From Tolypothrix sp. FACHB-123 (GTDB lineage Bacteria; Cyanobacteriota; Cyanobacteriia; Cyanobacteriales; Nostocaceae), in the NCBI RefSeq assembly GCF_014697075.1, contig NZ_JACJRE010000034.1, positions 22,856 through 86,855 of the forward strand: 64,000 bases of DNA, read 5' to 3'. The stretch's first letter is position 1. Each line of letters opens with the position of its first letter. Under the pieces are notes generated by a model. It saw nothing but the letters and a program-made list of their open reading frames with translations. It was not told where the DNA came from and searched no databases. A program made the translations under genes and the position numbers. This document shows, in pieces, positions 46,315 to 56,145 of the stretch.

Positions 46315-46646
46315 GCGTCCTACGCCCCCTATTTGCGATACTTGATGACTACGACGGTTAGAGTTAATCGTGCTGGATTTTATTACGTTTTTGATCCTTA
46401 GTCCAGTAAAGATAGCTATTTTTTTAGATATTTTTTGAGAATCTTCACTGGCTGTCAGCCTAATATTTTCCGATCTTCTTTGATTTAGACAATATATCCG
46501 TATAGTTTTCTACTTTATCCCTAGTATTTTGTATCATTTTTCGATACAACTTTATTGCTAAATCTTTAACATATTTTCAATAGTTTCACAATTCGCTATG
46601 ATGGAATTCAAGACAAATAAGTACGTATGTACTGAAAGGTAAACCC
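46315..46646. other. Divergent promoter region mreB / ssb
   Basis: Region with the ssb LexA box (46620-46633) and a TATGAT -10 element at 46598-46603. Several T-rich runs near 46380-46500 precede mreB. Otherwise nothing recognised. Confidence 0.5.
46620..46633 (+). promoter_or_regulatory. LexA box of ssb
   Basis: AGTACGTATGTACT fits exactly the cyanobacterial LexA consensus RGTAC-NNN-D-GTWCB. It lies 14-27 bp before the ssb ATG and just downstream of a TATGAT -10 element, where binding would block transcription. Confidence 0.72.
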
Positions 46647-47009
46647 ATGAGTATTAATATTGTCACCCTTGTTGGTCGTGTAGGCGGCGACCCAGATATT
46701 AAATATTTTGAGTCAGGTAGTGTGAAGTGTAGATTGACACTAGCGGTGAATCGGCGATCGCGAAACCGGGATGAGCCTGATTGGTTCACCTTGGAACTGT
46801 GGGATAAAACAGCAGAAATTGCGGGTAATTATGTACGCAAAGGTAGCTTAATTGGCATCAAAGGCTCACTCAAGTTTGACACATGGAGCGATCGCCAAAC
46901 AGGAGCCAGCAGATCTATGCCCGTTATTAGAGTAGACCAGCTAGAATTATTAGGTTCAAAACGCGATAGCGAGGGGGCTGGGGGAGATTTTTCGCCAGAA
47001 AATTTCTAA
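46647..47009 (+). CDS. ssb: Single-stranded DNA-binding protein
   Basis: A 120-residue OB-fold protein: SINIVTLVGRVGGDPDIKYF, LTLAVNRRSRNRDEPDWFTL, and GSLIGIKGSLKFDTW. It binds ssDNA in replication and repair. It is short, with no Gly/Pro-rich linker; the tail ends DFSPENF rather than DDDIPF, so partner recruitment through the acidic tip is probably reduced. A full-length second SSB is likely elsewhere in the genome. A LexA box in its promoter suggests SOS control. Confidence 0.92.
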   Translation: MSINIVTLVGRVGGDPDIKYFESGSVKCRLTLAVNRRSRNRDEPDWFTLELWDKTAEIAGNYVRKGSLIGIKGSLKFDTWSDRQTGASRSMPVIRVDQLELLGSKRDSEGAGGDFSPENF

Positions 47010-47030
47010 ATATTTGATCAACAGTCAACA

Positions 47031-47078
47031 GCATGAGAGTGTTGACTGTTGACTGTTGACTGTTAACTGTTGACCGTA
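47031..47078. repeat. TTGACTG heptamer repeats
   Basis: Five copies of TTGACTG or a close variant between the convergent ssb and SIMPL genes. Confidence 0.65.
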
Positions 47079-47087
47079 GACAACGGA

Positions 47088-47855
47088 CTAATAACTAATT
47101 TGTAATGTTACCGATGCTTCTACTTGCTGTTCGCCGCCAATTACAGGTGTAGAGACATCTGCGTTACCTGCTTTGAAAGCTTCAGAACGCATTAAGACAG
47201 GTGAGGGTGGTGGGGTACTAGCGCCGTTGATTTGAATGCTTACCACTTCTTTAGAATTCAAACCCAAGGTACTAAAAACTGCTTGGGCTTGGGCTTGGGC
47301 GTCTTGAGTAGCTTCTTTGAGTGCTTGCTTTTGCGCTGCTGCGATCGCTTCATCAGTAGCCACAAAACTAATACCATTAATTTGCGTTGCTCCAGCTTTT
47401 ACCGCATCATCTAACAATGTACCCGCTTTATCTGTAGCAATCCGAAAACTGACAATGTTGCTAGCAGCATAACCAGTAATTCGCTGCACATTATTCGTAT
47501 AACTATAAACTGGATTTAAGCGGATACCTGTAGTTTGTAACTTCTCCACATTCCGACTCTTGAGTAAAGCTACCACTGCTGCTGATCTACGGGCGGCTTC
47601 TTCTTGTACCTCTTGGGCTGTTTTACCTTGAATTTCTACACCCAAACTGACTAAAGATAAGGTAGTCGGAATTGATTCCATACCCCTACCGCTAACAGTA
47701 AGTGTGCGCCATAATTTTTCCTTTTCTTGTGCCAATCCTGGCTGCATAAAAGTTACACAGACAAGCATTGCTAAGGGTAAAGTTTGCCAAAATTTACCAA
47801 TACGAAATTGGGAACCGGATAAAGCGGCTCTAGACATAAGATGTGCACTCCTCAA
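47088..47855 (-). CDS. SIMPL-domain (DUF541) exported protein
   Basis: A 255-residue protein with a signal peptide (about 18-42, ending at GLAQEK) and a SIMPL/DUF541 domain. Signatures are LTVSGRGMESIPTTLSLVSL, GKTAQEVQEEAARRSAAVVA, LKSRNVEKLQTTGIRLNPVY and AGATQINGISFVATD. BP26-like SIMPL proteins are periplasmic and may form channel-like assemblies. Convergent with ssb. Function unproven. Confidence 0.9.
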   Translation of the reverse strand: MRSAHLMSRAALSGSQFRIGKFWQTLPLAMLVCVTFMQPGLAQEKEKLWRTLTVSGRGMESIPTTLSLVSLGVEIQGKTAQEVQEEAARRSAAVVALLKSRNVEKLQTTGIRLNPVYSYTNNVQRITGYAASNIVSFRIATDKAGTLLDDAVKAGATQINGISFVATDEAIAAAQKQALKEATQDAQAQAQAVFSTLGLNSKEVVSIQINGASTPPPSPVLMRSEAFKAGNADVSTPVIGGEQQVEASVTLQISY

Positions 47856-48296
47856 AAAATTAATTAGGGATGTTTGTCATCAGCATATCTAAGCAATTGT
47901 GATTTCACGGTCAACTGTGAATAGTTAACCGCCACCAAGAGATTTGCACAATTCTCTCGAATTGGCATCAATTGAATAGATACGATTTGTGTATTTCTAC
48001 TGTGACACTGCGATCGTCAAAAATTGAGATGGTTACATTTTTGGAAACTAAAAAAAATTGAACATTGGGCATTGGGCATTGGCTTCGTGGAAATCGAGCG
48101 CAGTCGAGATTTAGCCTAACAGGCATTGGCATTGGTTATTCGGTGGGAAATATCTGCATTTAGCTTGGCAATGTTGGATGTGGTTGACAAATAGCACCAA
48201 TTAATATCTCGATTTCAGGGCAATTTAGCGAAAATCTCCAAAAAGTTACTTTCAATAAAAGGGTAAAAATTAAAGAGAAGGATTTTCACAGAATCA
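47856..48296. other. Intergenic region SIMPL / antiporter
   Basis: A 441-bp divergent region. It holds an AACATTGGGCATTGGGCATTGGC repeat and a GTGGAAATCGAGCGCAGTCGAG repeat near 48060-48130. AGAGAAGG precedes the antiporter start. Confidence 0.4.
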
Positions 48297-49739
48297 ATGC
48301 AGCTTTTTAATGCAATCAACTTCTCTTTTCCTCTGCTGGCAAGTACAACAGAAACAGCAGATAGCTCAATGGTAGTAGCAGCAGTACTACTGAGCTTAGT
48401 GGTGATCTACCTCGCTAGCAAAGTTGGTGGGGAGTTATCCAATCGAGTCGGGTTACCGCCAGTTTTAGGCGAACTCGTCGGTGGTGTGATCGTCGGTATT
48501 TCTGTCTTACACCTTTTGGTATTTCCCGAAGCGGGTACAGACAGTTCTAATTCGTTGATTATTTCCTTCCTGCAAAGCACTGGCGGCTTAAGTCCACAAG
48601 CGGCTGATAGCGTATTTACAGCGCAATCAGAGGTGATTTCGGTTTTAGCAGAATTGGGTGTGATCATCCTGCTATTTGAAATTGGCTTAGAGTCAAACTT
48701 AAAAGATTTAATGGCAGTTGGTATCCAAGCAACTCTTGTGGCAATAGTAGGGGTAGTAGCCCCCTTTGCTGCGGGTACTGTTGGGTTAATGACTTTGTTT
48801 GGTGTGGGTGCTGTCCCGGCAATTTTTGCTGGGGCGGCTTTGACGGCTACGAGTATTGGTATTACTTCCAAGGTACTATCAGAAATCGGCCGTCTCAACT
48901 CTAAAGAAGGACAGATTATTCTTGGTGCGGCGGTAATTGATGACGTACTGGGAATTATTGTTTTAGCCGTGGTTGCTAGTCTGGCAAAAGATGGTGAGGT
49001 AGATGTGACTAAAGTCATTTATCTCATTATTAGTGCTACGGCTTTCCTTCTCGGTGCGATTTTGCTAGGAAATGTTTTTAATAAGTCCTTTGTCGCGATC
49101 GTCGATCGCCTCAAAACCAGGGGTGAATTGATTATTCCTGCATTGATTTTTGCCTTTGTCATGGCATATCTGGCGGCTGTAATTCAGTTAGAAGCAATTC
49201 TTGGTGCTTTTGCGGCTGGTTTAGTCTTGGAAGAGACAGATAAGCGCAAAGAACTGCAAAAGCAAGTGATTCCCGTCGCTGACATGTTAGTGCCGATTTT
49301 CTTTGTCGTTGTCGGTGCAAAAACAGATTTAGGTGTATTAAATCCAGCTATTCCTAGCAATCGCGAAGGTTTAGTCATGGCAACTTTCCTGATTCTAGTT
49401 GCCATCATCGGTAAAGTGATCACAGGCTTAACGGTGTTTGGTCAACCACAAATCAACAGGTTGGCGATTGGTGTGGGGATGATTCCCAGAGGCGAAGTCG
49501 GATTAGTATTTGCTGGTGTTGGTGCTGCTAGTGGCGTTCTCTCCAAACCCCTAGGTGCAGCAATTATCATGATGGTAATCTTGACAACTTTTTTAGCGCC
49601 GCCTTTATTAAGGTTTGTCTTTCCAGACACAGACACAGCAACAGACTCCGAGAAACTAATTTTAGATGGTGCTGCTCCATCTTTAACCATAGAAAAACCT
49701 GCGTTGCTGGAGTCGGAAACTGATTTACGGGAGAGTTAA
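48297..49739 (+). CDS. Cation:proton antiporter (CPA2/NapA-like)
   Basis: A 480-residue membrane protein with about 13 helices. Helix 1 follows an Ala/Ser-rich start; later VIDDVLGIIVLAVVASL holds the two adjacent Asp of the CPA2 ion site. GMIPRGEVGLVFAGVGA is a conserved re-entrant/helix motif. Exchanges Na+ or K+ for H+ across the plasma or thylakoid membrane; pH and salt tolerance. The C-terminus is a short cytoplasmic tail without a TrkA/RCK domain. Likely orthologue of the antiporter adjacent to amiC in Nostoc. Confidence 0.92.
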   Translation: MQLFNAINFSFPLLASTTETADSSMVVAAVLLSLVVIYLASKVGGELSNRVGLPPVLGELVGGVIVGISVLHLLVFPEAGTDSSNSLIISFLQSTGGLSPQAADSVFTAQSEVISVLAELGVIILLFEIGLESNLKDLMAVGIQATLVAIVGVVAPFAAGTVGLMTLFGVGAVPAIFAGAALTATSIGITSKVLSEIGRLNSKEGQIILGAAVIDDVLGIIVLAVVASLAKDGEVDVTKVIYLIISATAFLLGAILLGNVFNKSFVAIVDRLKTRGELIIPALIFAFVMAYLAAVIQLEAILGAFAAGLVLEETDKRKELQKQVIPVADMLVPIFFVVVGAKTDLGVLNPAIPSNREGLVMATFLILVAIIGKVITGLTVFGQPQINRLAIGVGMIPRGEVGLVFAGVGAASGVLSKPLGAAIIMMVILTTFLAPPLLRFVFPDTDTATDSEKLILDGAAPSLTIEKPALLESETDLRES

Positions 49740-50436
49740 AAAACTGGCTTGGGTAGAAACACCCTGTTGATTTCCCCTTGAGGTAGATTAAGACTGAGTT
49801 CTGAATAATTCTTGCTCAGAACTCAGTTACGAATGGCGATCGCTAACTTGTTGGTTGTGAAACATTCTGTGTCACTATTCTCTCAGTTACTTGGAGATTT
49901 TTCTATGACCACAGGAAACTTCTAGCTCTCAACCACCGTCCCGTAAGATTGTCAATTTTAGTTTTTTACTATTACAATCAGCATTCGGAATGTTATCGGT
50001 TTCCAGGTTTTGCCGATTTTCCAGAAGCAACTTTACTCATGTTTCGCACAATTAGGGATTACCAAGCACCCGCCTGAAAAAATCAGTTCTTCCTTGCCTG
50101 AACCAAGAGAATTTATTCATGAAGTTTCAGAGCGTTGCTTTATTCTGTATTTCCCCATCTTCTGCAATCAGTTCAGTTTACTGACTGAGATTTACTGGTT
50201 AAAGTTAATTCTGGGTATCCTTCGTGATTTAGATCTCATAATTTTTCGAGGGAATTTCTCAGCGCTAACAACATAGCAAATGAAATAAACGTGTAAATTT
50301 ATACATGACTAGCTATATTGTGATCCTAGCGCTAAAGTTTCAGCAAGCAACAACAGCTAAATTTTGGTGGTGAAAGTGTGACAATTTGCCAATATCTTGA
50401 AATATTGACTATTCCCATGAATGCGAATTAGGAGAA
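49740..50436. other. Intergenic region upstream of amiC1
   Basis: 697 bp without a convincing gene; an open frame at 50010-50276 has no ribosome site or family. TTCTGAATAATTCTTGCTCAG near 49800-49820 forms a weak inverted repeat with CAGAACTCAG. The last 20 bp carry GAATTAGGAGAAATG, a strong ribosome site. Confidence 0.4.
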
Positions 50437-52278
50437 ATGGCTGTAAAACTACACTGGTTACTACCTAGTACTTTGGGGACTATCTGCTTGCTATCGTCAC
50501 CAACCTTAGCAGCAAGACTGGAATCTTGGCGTTTTGATAGCGAGCAAAACCAGCTAGAAATTAATACTGCTGGCGGTGTCCAACCAAAGGCACAACTGAT
50601 CTTCAATCCCACTCGGTTGGTAATTGACCTCCCACAAACTGTATTTGGGCGTCCCCAGGTAACCCAACCCGTAGGTGGAGCTATTCGGTCGATTCGTGTG
50701 GGTCAATTTGACTCAGAAACAACCCGCATAGTCATTGAAATCACTCCTGGTTATACTCTAGATCCCCAACAAGTAAAATTCACAGGTTTGAGCGCCAGTC
50801 GCTGGCTAGTAAAATTACCTAGACTAGAAGTTGTTAAAACGCCCCCACCCGCCAATAATGTTTACAACGCAGTCACTGTAGATCCCGGTAATAGACCTAA
50901 ACCCGAATTTTCCCCTGTTGTCAACACCGCCACTGGCACAACTCAAATTGAGAACTTACGGGTGACAGGTGATGGGTTTTTCATTCGCACTAGCGGTGGT
51001 AACCCAAAAATTCAAGTTAATCGCAGTGGCGATCGCCAAGCAATTAATGTTGACATCTCAGGTGCAGCTTTATCCCCCAAACTAGAGCAACGCGATGTCT
51101 TGATTAACCGCTATGGTGTCAATCGCATTATCTTTAGCCAATTACAATCACAACCCCCGGTAGTACGCATGACCATGCGGGTGGACAGTAATAGTCCTGA
51201 TTGGCGAGCCAGTACTAGCAGTGTGGGTGGGTTTGTGGTTCTGCCCAACAAGGGTCTAGTAAGATTACCGGAAAATAATCAACCGCCAGTAAATCCTACT
51301 ACCAACTCCCAGGCTACAATTCAAGCAGTTGAACTCGGTAGCGATGGTAACCAACTGTTAATTCGTGCTGACCAGCCTTTATCAGCCACAGGTGGGTGGG
51401 ATAGGACAAGTGGTCTGTTCCGCATTACTATTAATAATGCCAAGTTATCTCCTAGAGTGACTGGCCCGACTTTAAATGCTAATAGCCCAGTTTTGCGGGT
51501 GCGGCTGCAACCCCAAGAACCAAATACTGTAGTTGTTTTAATCCAACCAGCAACTGGAGTGCGGATTGGCGAACTCAACCAAAATAGCCAGTTTTTGTCA
51601 CTACAATTACAGCGTTCTGCTCAAGTCAGACCGCCGATAGGGTTACCACCCCTACCATCACCAGGCAACACATTGCCAGATCCCAGCATTCCTAATCCGC
51701 CACCCGCACCTCAGCCAGGCTCCCGTCCCCCAAACATTGGACGAGCTGTAGTGGTTATTGACCCAGGTCACGGTGGTAAAGACCCCGGAGCAATTGGGAT
51801 TGGTGGAGTCAGGGAGAAAGATATCATTCTACCTATTAGTAGAAGAGTGGCAGAGATATTGCAACAAAATGGCGTACAAGTGATTATGACACGCAACTCT
51901 GACTATTTTGTCAGCCTACCGGGGCGCGTACAAATGGCAGAGAGAGCAAACGCCAGTGTATTTGTAAGTATTCATGCCAATTCAGTAGGATTGGGGCGTC
52001 CTGAAGTCAGTGGCTTAGAAACCTACTACTACGACAACGGTTTAGCTTTAGCTCGCGCGGTTCATAACAGTATTCTCCAAAGTGTGAATGTCAGAGACCG
52101 AAAAGTGAGACGAGCCAGGTTTTTTGTCCTGAGAAAAAGTTCTATGCCCTCGATTTTGGTAGAAACCGGCTATTTAACGGGTCGGGAGGATGTTGCCAAA
52201 TTAAAGACTTCAAGTTATCAAAATCAAATGGCAGAAGCGATCGCTCGCGGTATTCTCCAGTACCTGCAAAGAAGATAA
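50437..52278 (+). CDS. amiC1: N-acetylmuramoyl-L-alanine amidase, AMIN + Amidase_3 (AmiC1-type)
   Basis: A 613-residue exported amidase. Signal peptide about 1-27. The first AMIN domain (28-130) has ARLESWRFDSEQNQLEINTA and NPTRLVIDLPQTVFG. A second AMIN-like region (about 160-390) contains TGDGFFIRTSGGNPKIQVNR. After a Pro-rich linker (410-435) lies the catalytic Amidase_3 domain with zinc ligands in DPGHGGKDPG (His), EKD (Glu) and SIHANS (His), and the general-acid Glu in VETGYLTGRED. It cleaves septal peptidoglycan; in Anabaena its relatives drill the septal nanopores needed for filament communication and heterocyst formation. Confidence 0.94.
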   Translation: MAVKLHWLLPSTLGTICLLSSPTLAARLESWRFDSEQNQLEINTAGGVQPKAQLIFNPTRLVIDLPQTVFGRPQVTQPVGGAIRSIRVGQFDSETTRIVIEITPGYTLDPQQVKFTGLSASRWLVKLPRLEVVKTPPPANNVYNAVTVDPGNRPKPEFSPVVNTATGTTQIENLRVTGDGFFIRTSGGNPKIQVNRSGDRQAINVDISGAALSPKLEQRDVLINRYGVNRIIFSQLQSQPPVVRMTMRVDSNSPDWRASTSSVGGFVVLPNKGLVRLPENNQPPVNPTTNSQATIQAVELGSDGNQLLIRADQPLSATGGWDRTSGLFRITINNAKLSPRVTGPTLNANSPVLRVRLQPQEPNTVVVLIQPATGVRIGELNQNSQFLSLQLQRSAQVRPPIGLPPLPSPGNTLPDPSIPNPPPAPQPGSRPPNIGRAVVVIDPGHGGKDPGAIGIGGVREKDIILPISRRVAEILQQNGVQVIMTRNSDYFVSLPGRVQMAERANASVFVSIHANSVGLGRPEVSGLETYYYDNGLALARAVHNSILQSVNVRDRKVRRARFFVLRKSSMPSILVETGYLTGREDVAKLKTSSYQNQMAEAIARGILQYLQRR

Positions 52279-52936
52279 GAAAATAACTAGTAACTTTTGG
52301 GTAATTTCACTTAAAGGTTACTTGTTTTCTTTCACATCAGGGGTCATCAAATCATCAGTAAATTACCCAGCCAAATATGAAACTATCTTTTTTTAGTTAA
52401 ACAGGCAGTCAACAATCAACAGTCAACAGCCAACAGTCAACAACCAACAATATTAGAAACATTATTGCGTCCGAAAAAATTATAAAATACCGCCTCTCTT
52501 CTCAAAGAAAGTAATCTCATCTGTACTGCTTGGTACAACCATTCATAAATATTTTTCTAAATATTAAAGAGTAGCTGTCACCAACCTTAGCAACCCGCTT
52601 GATAATAGTTTTATTTTTACATTCGGTGCATTAACTACTAAAAATCAAACCAAATCAAACAAATTAACAGCAATCTTGTATTGCTTGAATCATCTTAAGT
52701 TTAGTTATCTTGTTTTGGTGTAACTTGACCCTTTCTTGGCAGAAAATTAGCAACGCTCACAGCATGGCAGAATTACAAAGATATGTTAAAATTCTACGCC
52801 ATTAGCTGTGTCTCTAATCCCAGCGCGAAATGTTTTTGCTGTATGAAAGCTCTAGTTTGGGCGGTGACGGTGTGAGGATCAATCGACATTTTGCAAGCCT
52901 AACGGCTCCCATAAATACGAATTAGGAGAAAAAACT
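52279..52936. other. Intergenic region between amiC genes
   Basis: 658 bp. It contains heptameric AGTCAAC repeats at 52405-52447 and a 15-bp match to the amiC1 signal-peptide coding sequence (TCACCAACCTTAGCA) at 52578-52592, possibly the relic of a further copy. The end repeats the amiC1 leader (GAATTAGGAGAAA). Confidence 0.45.
52405..52447. repeat. AGTCAAC heptamer repeats
   Basis: Six tandem, imperfect AGTCAAC/ACCAACA heptamers in the amiC1-amiC2 gap. Confidence 0.65.
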
Positions 52937-54883
52937 GTGAAATTACACTGGTTACTACCCGGTACTTTTGGAACGATCCTTATATTGTCGTCGCCAGCTT
53001 TTGCAGCGAGACTAGAATCTTGGCGCTTTGACGCCAGTCAAAATGTACTAGAAATCAATACTGCGGGTGGTGTGCAACCTAAAGCACAACTCATTTTCAA
53101 CCCCACTCGCTTAGTGATCGATTTACCACAAACTGTATTTGGCCGTCCCCAGGTGACTCAACCTGTAGGTGGCGCTATTCGCTCGGTACGTGTCGGCCAA
53201 TTTGACCCAGAAACAACTCGCATCGTTGTTGAACTTAATCCTGGTTATACCATAGATCCCGAACAGGTAAAATTTACAGGTCTCAGCGCCAGCCGTTGGA
53301 CAGTGAAATTACCTAATCCAAAACCGGAGGAAGTCGCCGTTTTAGCTGATGCGAGCAGGCAGCAACCACAGGCAACAGGAGTAGCAGTACCTTCTAATAC
53401 ATCGTCATCACCATTACCGCCAACAAATGTTTATAACAATGTAGTTAAAACAGGCCCAATTACCTCCATCAATACCCCCGTTAATGACCGAACTGCTATC
53501 AACAGCACAGTCGGAGCGACTCAAATTGAAAACTTACGGGTGACGGGCGATGGGTTTTTCATCCGCACTAGTGGTGGTAACCCAAAAATTCAAGTCAATC
53601 GCAGTGGCGATCGCCAAGCAATTAATGTTGACATTACAGGCGCGTCTTTATCCCCGCAGCTAGAACAGCGCGATGTCTTGATTAATCGCTATGGTGTCAA
53701 TCGCATTATCTTCAGCCAATTACAGTCACAGCCCCCTGTGGTGCGCATGACCATGCGGGTCAATAGTAATAGTCCGGATTGGCGAGCCAGTACTAGCAGT
53801 ACTGGTGGATTTGTCCTGCTGCCCAACAGTGGTATGGTAAGATTGCCAGGAAATAGTAATCCACCACCTGTAACTTCTAGTACCGACTCCCCAGCCACAA
53901 TTCAAGCAGTCGAACTTGGTGGAAATGGCACCCAACTGTTGATTCGTGCCGACCAGCCTTTATCAGCCACAGGTGGATGGGATAGATCTAGCGGTCTATT
54001 TCGCATCACCATTAATAATGCCAAGTTAGCTCCCAGAGTCACCGGGCCGACTTTAGACGCTAATAGTCCAGTTTTGCGGGTGAGGCTACAACCGCAAGAA
54101 CCTAATACTGTAGTTGTCTTTGTCCAACCAGCATCTGGGGTACAAGTTGGCGAACTTAATCAAGTTGGTAGTCAGCTAATAGCTCTACAATTACAACGAT
54201 CGCGTCCAGTCACAGCAGCCCCCAGAAACCCCATTGTGGTGTTACCGCCACTACCATTACCAAATCAAGGACAATTACCAAACCCCGTAACAGATAATCC
54301 GCGGACAGTACCGCAGCCAGCCCCAAATCCCACGGTTCCTAGAGGTAAATTATTAGTAGTGATTGACCCCGGACATGGTGGTAAAGACTCAGGCGCGCCT
54401 GGTTTAGGTGGGTTGTTAGAAAAGGATGTAGTTTTACCTATTGGGATTCAAGTCGCCAGAATTTTAGAAAGGAACGGGGTACAAGTCGTTCTCACCAGAG
54501 ATGCTGACTTTTTTGTCGAACTTCAAGGAAGGGTAGATATAGCAGAGCGAGTCAATGCGACTGTGTTTGTCAGCATCCACGCCAATTCTGTAGATAAACG
54601 CTCTGATGTCAATGGCTTAGAAGTATATTATTACGATAGCGGTTACGGTCTAGCGGAAGCAGTTCGCAATTCCATTCTGAATAATATCAGTACCATCAAA
54701 GACCGAGGAACCCGAAAAGCCAGATTTTACGTCCTCAGGAAAAGTTCCATGCCTTCAATTTTGGTAGAAGCTGGCTATATGACTGGTCGAGAAGACAATC
54801 CCAGATTAGGTAACCCAGCATACCAAAGTCGGATGGCAGAAGCGATCGCTAATGGTATTCTTAGGTACCTAAAACGGATATAA
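52937..54883 (+). CDS. amiC2: N-acetylmuramoyl-L-alanine amidase, AMIN + Amidase_3 (AmiC2-type)
   Basis: A 648-residue tandem paralogue of amiC1. Same order: signal peptide (1-24), AMIN (25-125), an extra linker (about 130-170), second AMIN-like region, Pro/Asn linker (about 430-470), Amidase_3. Zinc and catalytic residues are all present: DPGHGGKDSG, EKD, SIHANS and VEAGYMTGRED. GTG start at 52937 after GAATTAGGAG. In Anabaena the pair amiC1/amiC2 (hcwA) is required for septal pores. The two copies are nearly identical over the first AMIN domain but diverge in the linkers and catalytic domain. Confidence 0.94.
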   Translation: MKLHWLLPGTFGTILILSSPAFAARLESWRFDASQNVLEINTAGGVQPKAQLIFNPTRLVIDLPQTVFGRPQVTQPVGGAIRSVRVGQFDPETTRIVVELNPGYTIDPEQVKFTGLSASRWTVKLPNPKPEEVAVLADASRQQPQATGVAVPSNTSSSPLPPTNVYNNVVKTGPITSINTPVNDRTAINSTVGATQIENLRVTGDGFFIRTSGGNPKIQVNRSGDRQAINVDITGASLSPQLEQRDVLINRYGVNRIIFSQLQSQPPVVRMTMRVNSNSPDWRASTSSTGGFVLLPNSGMVRLPGNSNPPPVTSSTDSPATIQAVELGGNGTQLLIRADQPLSATGGWDRSSGLFRITINNAKLAPRVTGPTLDANSPVLRVRLQPQEPNTVVVFVQPASGVQVGELNQVGSQLIALQLQRSRPVTAAPRNPIVVLPPLPLPNQGQLPNPVTDNPRTVPQPAPNPTVPRGKLLVVIDPGHGGKDSGAPGLGGLLEKDVVLPIGIQVARILERNGVQVVLTRDADFFVELQGRVDIAERVNATVFVSIHANSVDKRSDVNGLEVYYYDSGYGLAEAVRNSILNNISTIKDRGTRKARFYVLRKSSMPSILVEAGYMTGREDNPRLGNPAYQSRMAEAIANGILRYLKRI

Positions 54884-54991
54884 CTAGGCAAAGGGGAGAG
54901 GAGGACAACTGACAACCGACAATTGATCGTTGACAAAAAACAAATCAGCTACTAAATCCTGTATCTTAGTTCAAAAAACCTCAACCCATAT

Positions 54992-55861
54992 TTGCCCGTG
55001 TATTCATCTTCCATTTTTGAAGGCAATCTTGATAATTTTTCTGCCCCAGAACCCCAACGTGCGCCTATCGGTATCTTTGATAGCGGTGTTGGTGGTTTGA
55101 CAGTATTACGACAAGTATATCGGCAACTTCCTAACGAATCAGTTATTTATTTTGGCGATACAGCCCGCTTACCTTATGGGATTCGTTCCCAAGCAGAAAT
55201 TTTACAGTATGTCCGCGAAATTCTGACCTGGATGCAACAGCAACAGGTAAAAATGGTGATTATGGCTTGCAATACTAGCTCTGCTTTAGCCTTAGATATA
55301 GTTCGCGAAGAATTTGACTTACCAATTCTTGGTGTCATTCTCCCTGGTGCGAAAGCAGCTGTCGAGCAAGGTAAGCGGATTGGGGTGATTGCTACTCCAG
55401 CCACAGCTAAAAGCAATGCCTATAAGCAAGCCATACTAGAAATAGATGCTAATGTTCAAGTTTGGCAAGTCGGTTGTCCAGAATTTGTGCCCCTAATTGA
55501 GCAAAACCGCATTCATGACCCTTATACTACTGAAGTCGCACGCTCTTACTTAGAGCCGTTACTCCAGCAGCAAATTGATACTTTAGTTTACGGCTGTACC
55601 CATTATCCCCACCTCGCACCTGTACTGCGATCGCTTCTTCCATCTCATGTCAAACTAGTCGATCCGGCGGTGAATGTTGTCGCCGCTTGTACCCAAGATT
55701 TAGACATCCTCGGCTTAAGAAATACCCATCCCCCATTACCCACTCGCTTTGCAGTTAGTGGCTGCGGTCAGCAGTTTGCCCAATCAGGATTGCAGTGGTT
55801 AGGTTATACTCCCCTTGTGGAAGAAGTCTGCTTCACCGACGCTAAAGTTTCTCAGCACTAG
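54992..55861 (+). CDS. murI: Glutamate racemase
   Basis: A 289-residue racemase that makes D-glutamate for peptidoglycan. First half: IGIFDSGVGGLTVLRQVYRQ, FGDTARLPYG, and catalytic Cys in MACNTSSALAL. Second half: catalytic Cys in YGCTHYPHLAPVL. TTG at 54992 or GTG at 54998 could start; no strong ribosome site decides between them. It follows amiC2 by 109 bp on the same strand: a wall-synthesis neighbourhood. Confidence 0.95.
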   Translation: MPVYSSSIFEGNLDNFSAPEPQRAPIGIFDSGVGGLTVLRQVYRQLPNESVIYFGDTARLPYGIRSQAEILQYVREILTWMQQQQVKMVIMACNTSSALALDIVREEFDLPILGVILPGAKAAVEQGKRIGVIATPATAKSNAYKQAILEIDANVQVWQVGCPEFVPLIEQNRIHDPYTTEVARSYLEPLLQQQIDTLVYGCTHYPHLAPVLRSLLPSHVKLVDPAVNVVAACTQDLDILGLRNTHPPLPTRFAVSGCGQQFAQSGLQWLGYTPLVEEVCFTDAKVSQH

Positions 55862-55947
55862 CAAAACTGACTGAGATAAATACTTAAGATTCAAGAGTCA
55901 ATAGTCCATTGTCCATTGACTCTTGACAATTAAATCTTGACAATTGA

Positions 55948-56145
55948 CTATTGACTATTAACAGCTTCACTCACCTTGGGTGTTACTGATAACTCTTGTT
56001 CGTGTTTTCCCTTAGCTGCCAAAGAAATATTTGTAGTCACAGTATTTTTACCTGTGCGCTTTGCTAGTGCTAATAGTAGGTAGACGGTGAACAAATATCC
56101 AGCAGCTAAAATAAAAGTCATCATAGGCATATTTCCGTAAATCAT
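55948..56145 (-). CDS. Small single-span membrane protein
   Basis: A 65-residue protein: one helix (about 8-28, FILAAGYLFTVYLLLALAKR) and a polar tail (KGKHEQELSVTPKVSEAVNS). It matches in place a tiny gene I recall from this Nostoc neighbourhood between murI and sds. Start ATG at 56145, or 56130. Unknown function. Confidence 0.65.
   Translation of the reverse strand: MIYGNMPMMTFILAAGYLFTVYLLLALAKRTGKNTVTTNISLAAKGKHEQELSVTPKVSEAVNSQ

Noticed and set aside
50010-50276. 88-codon frame upstream of amiC1
   Set aside because: No ribosome site, no recognisable family, composition like translated intergenic DNA.
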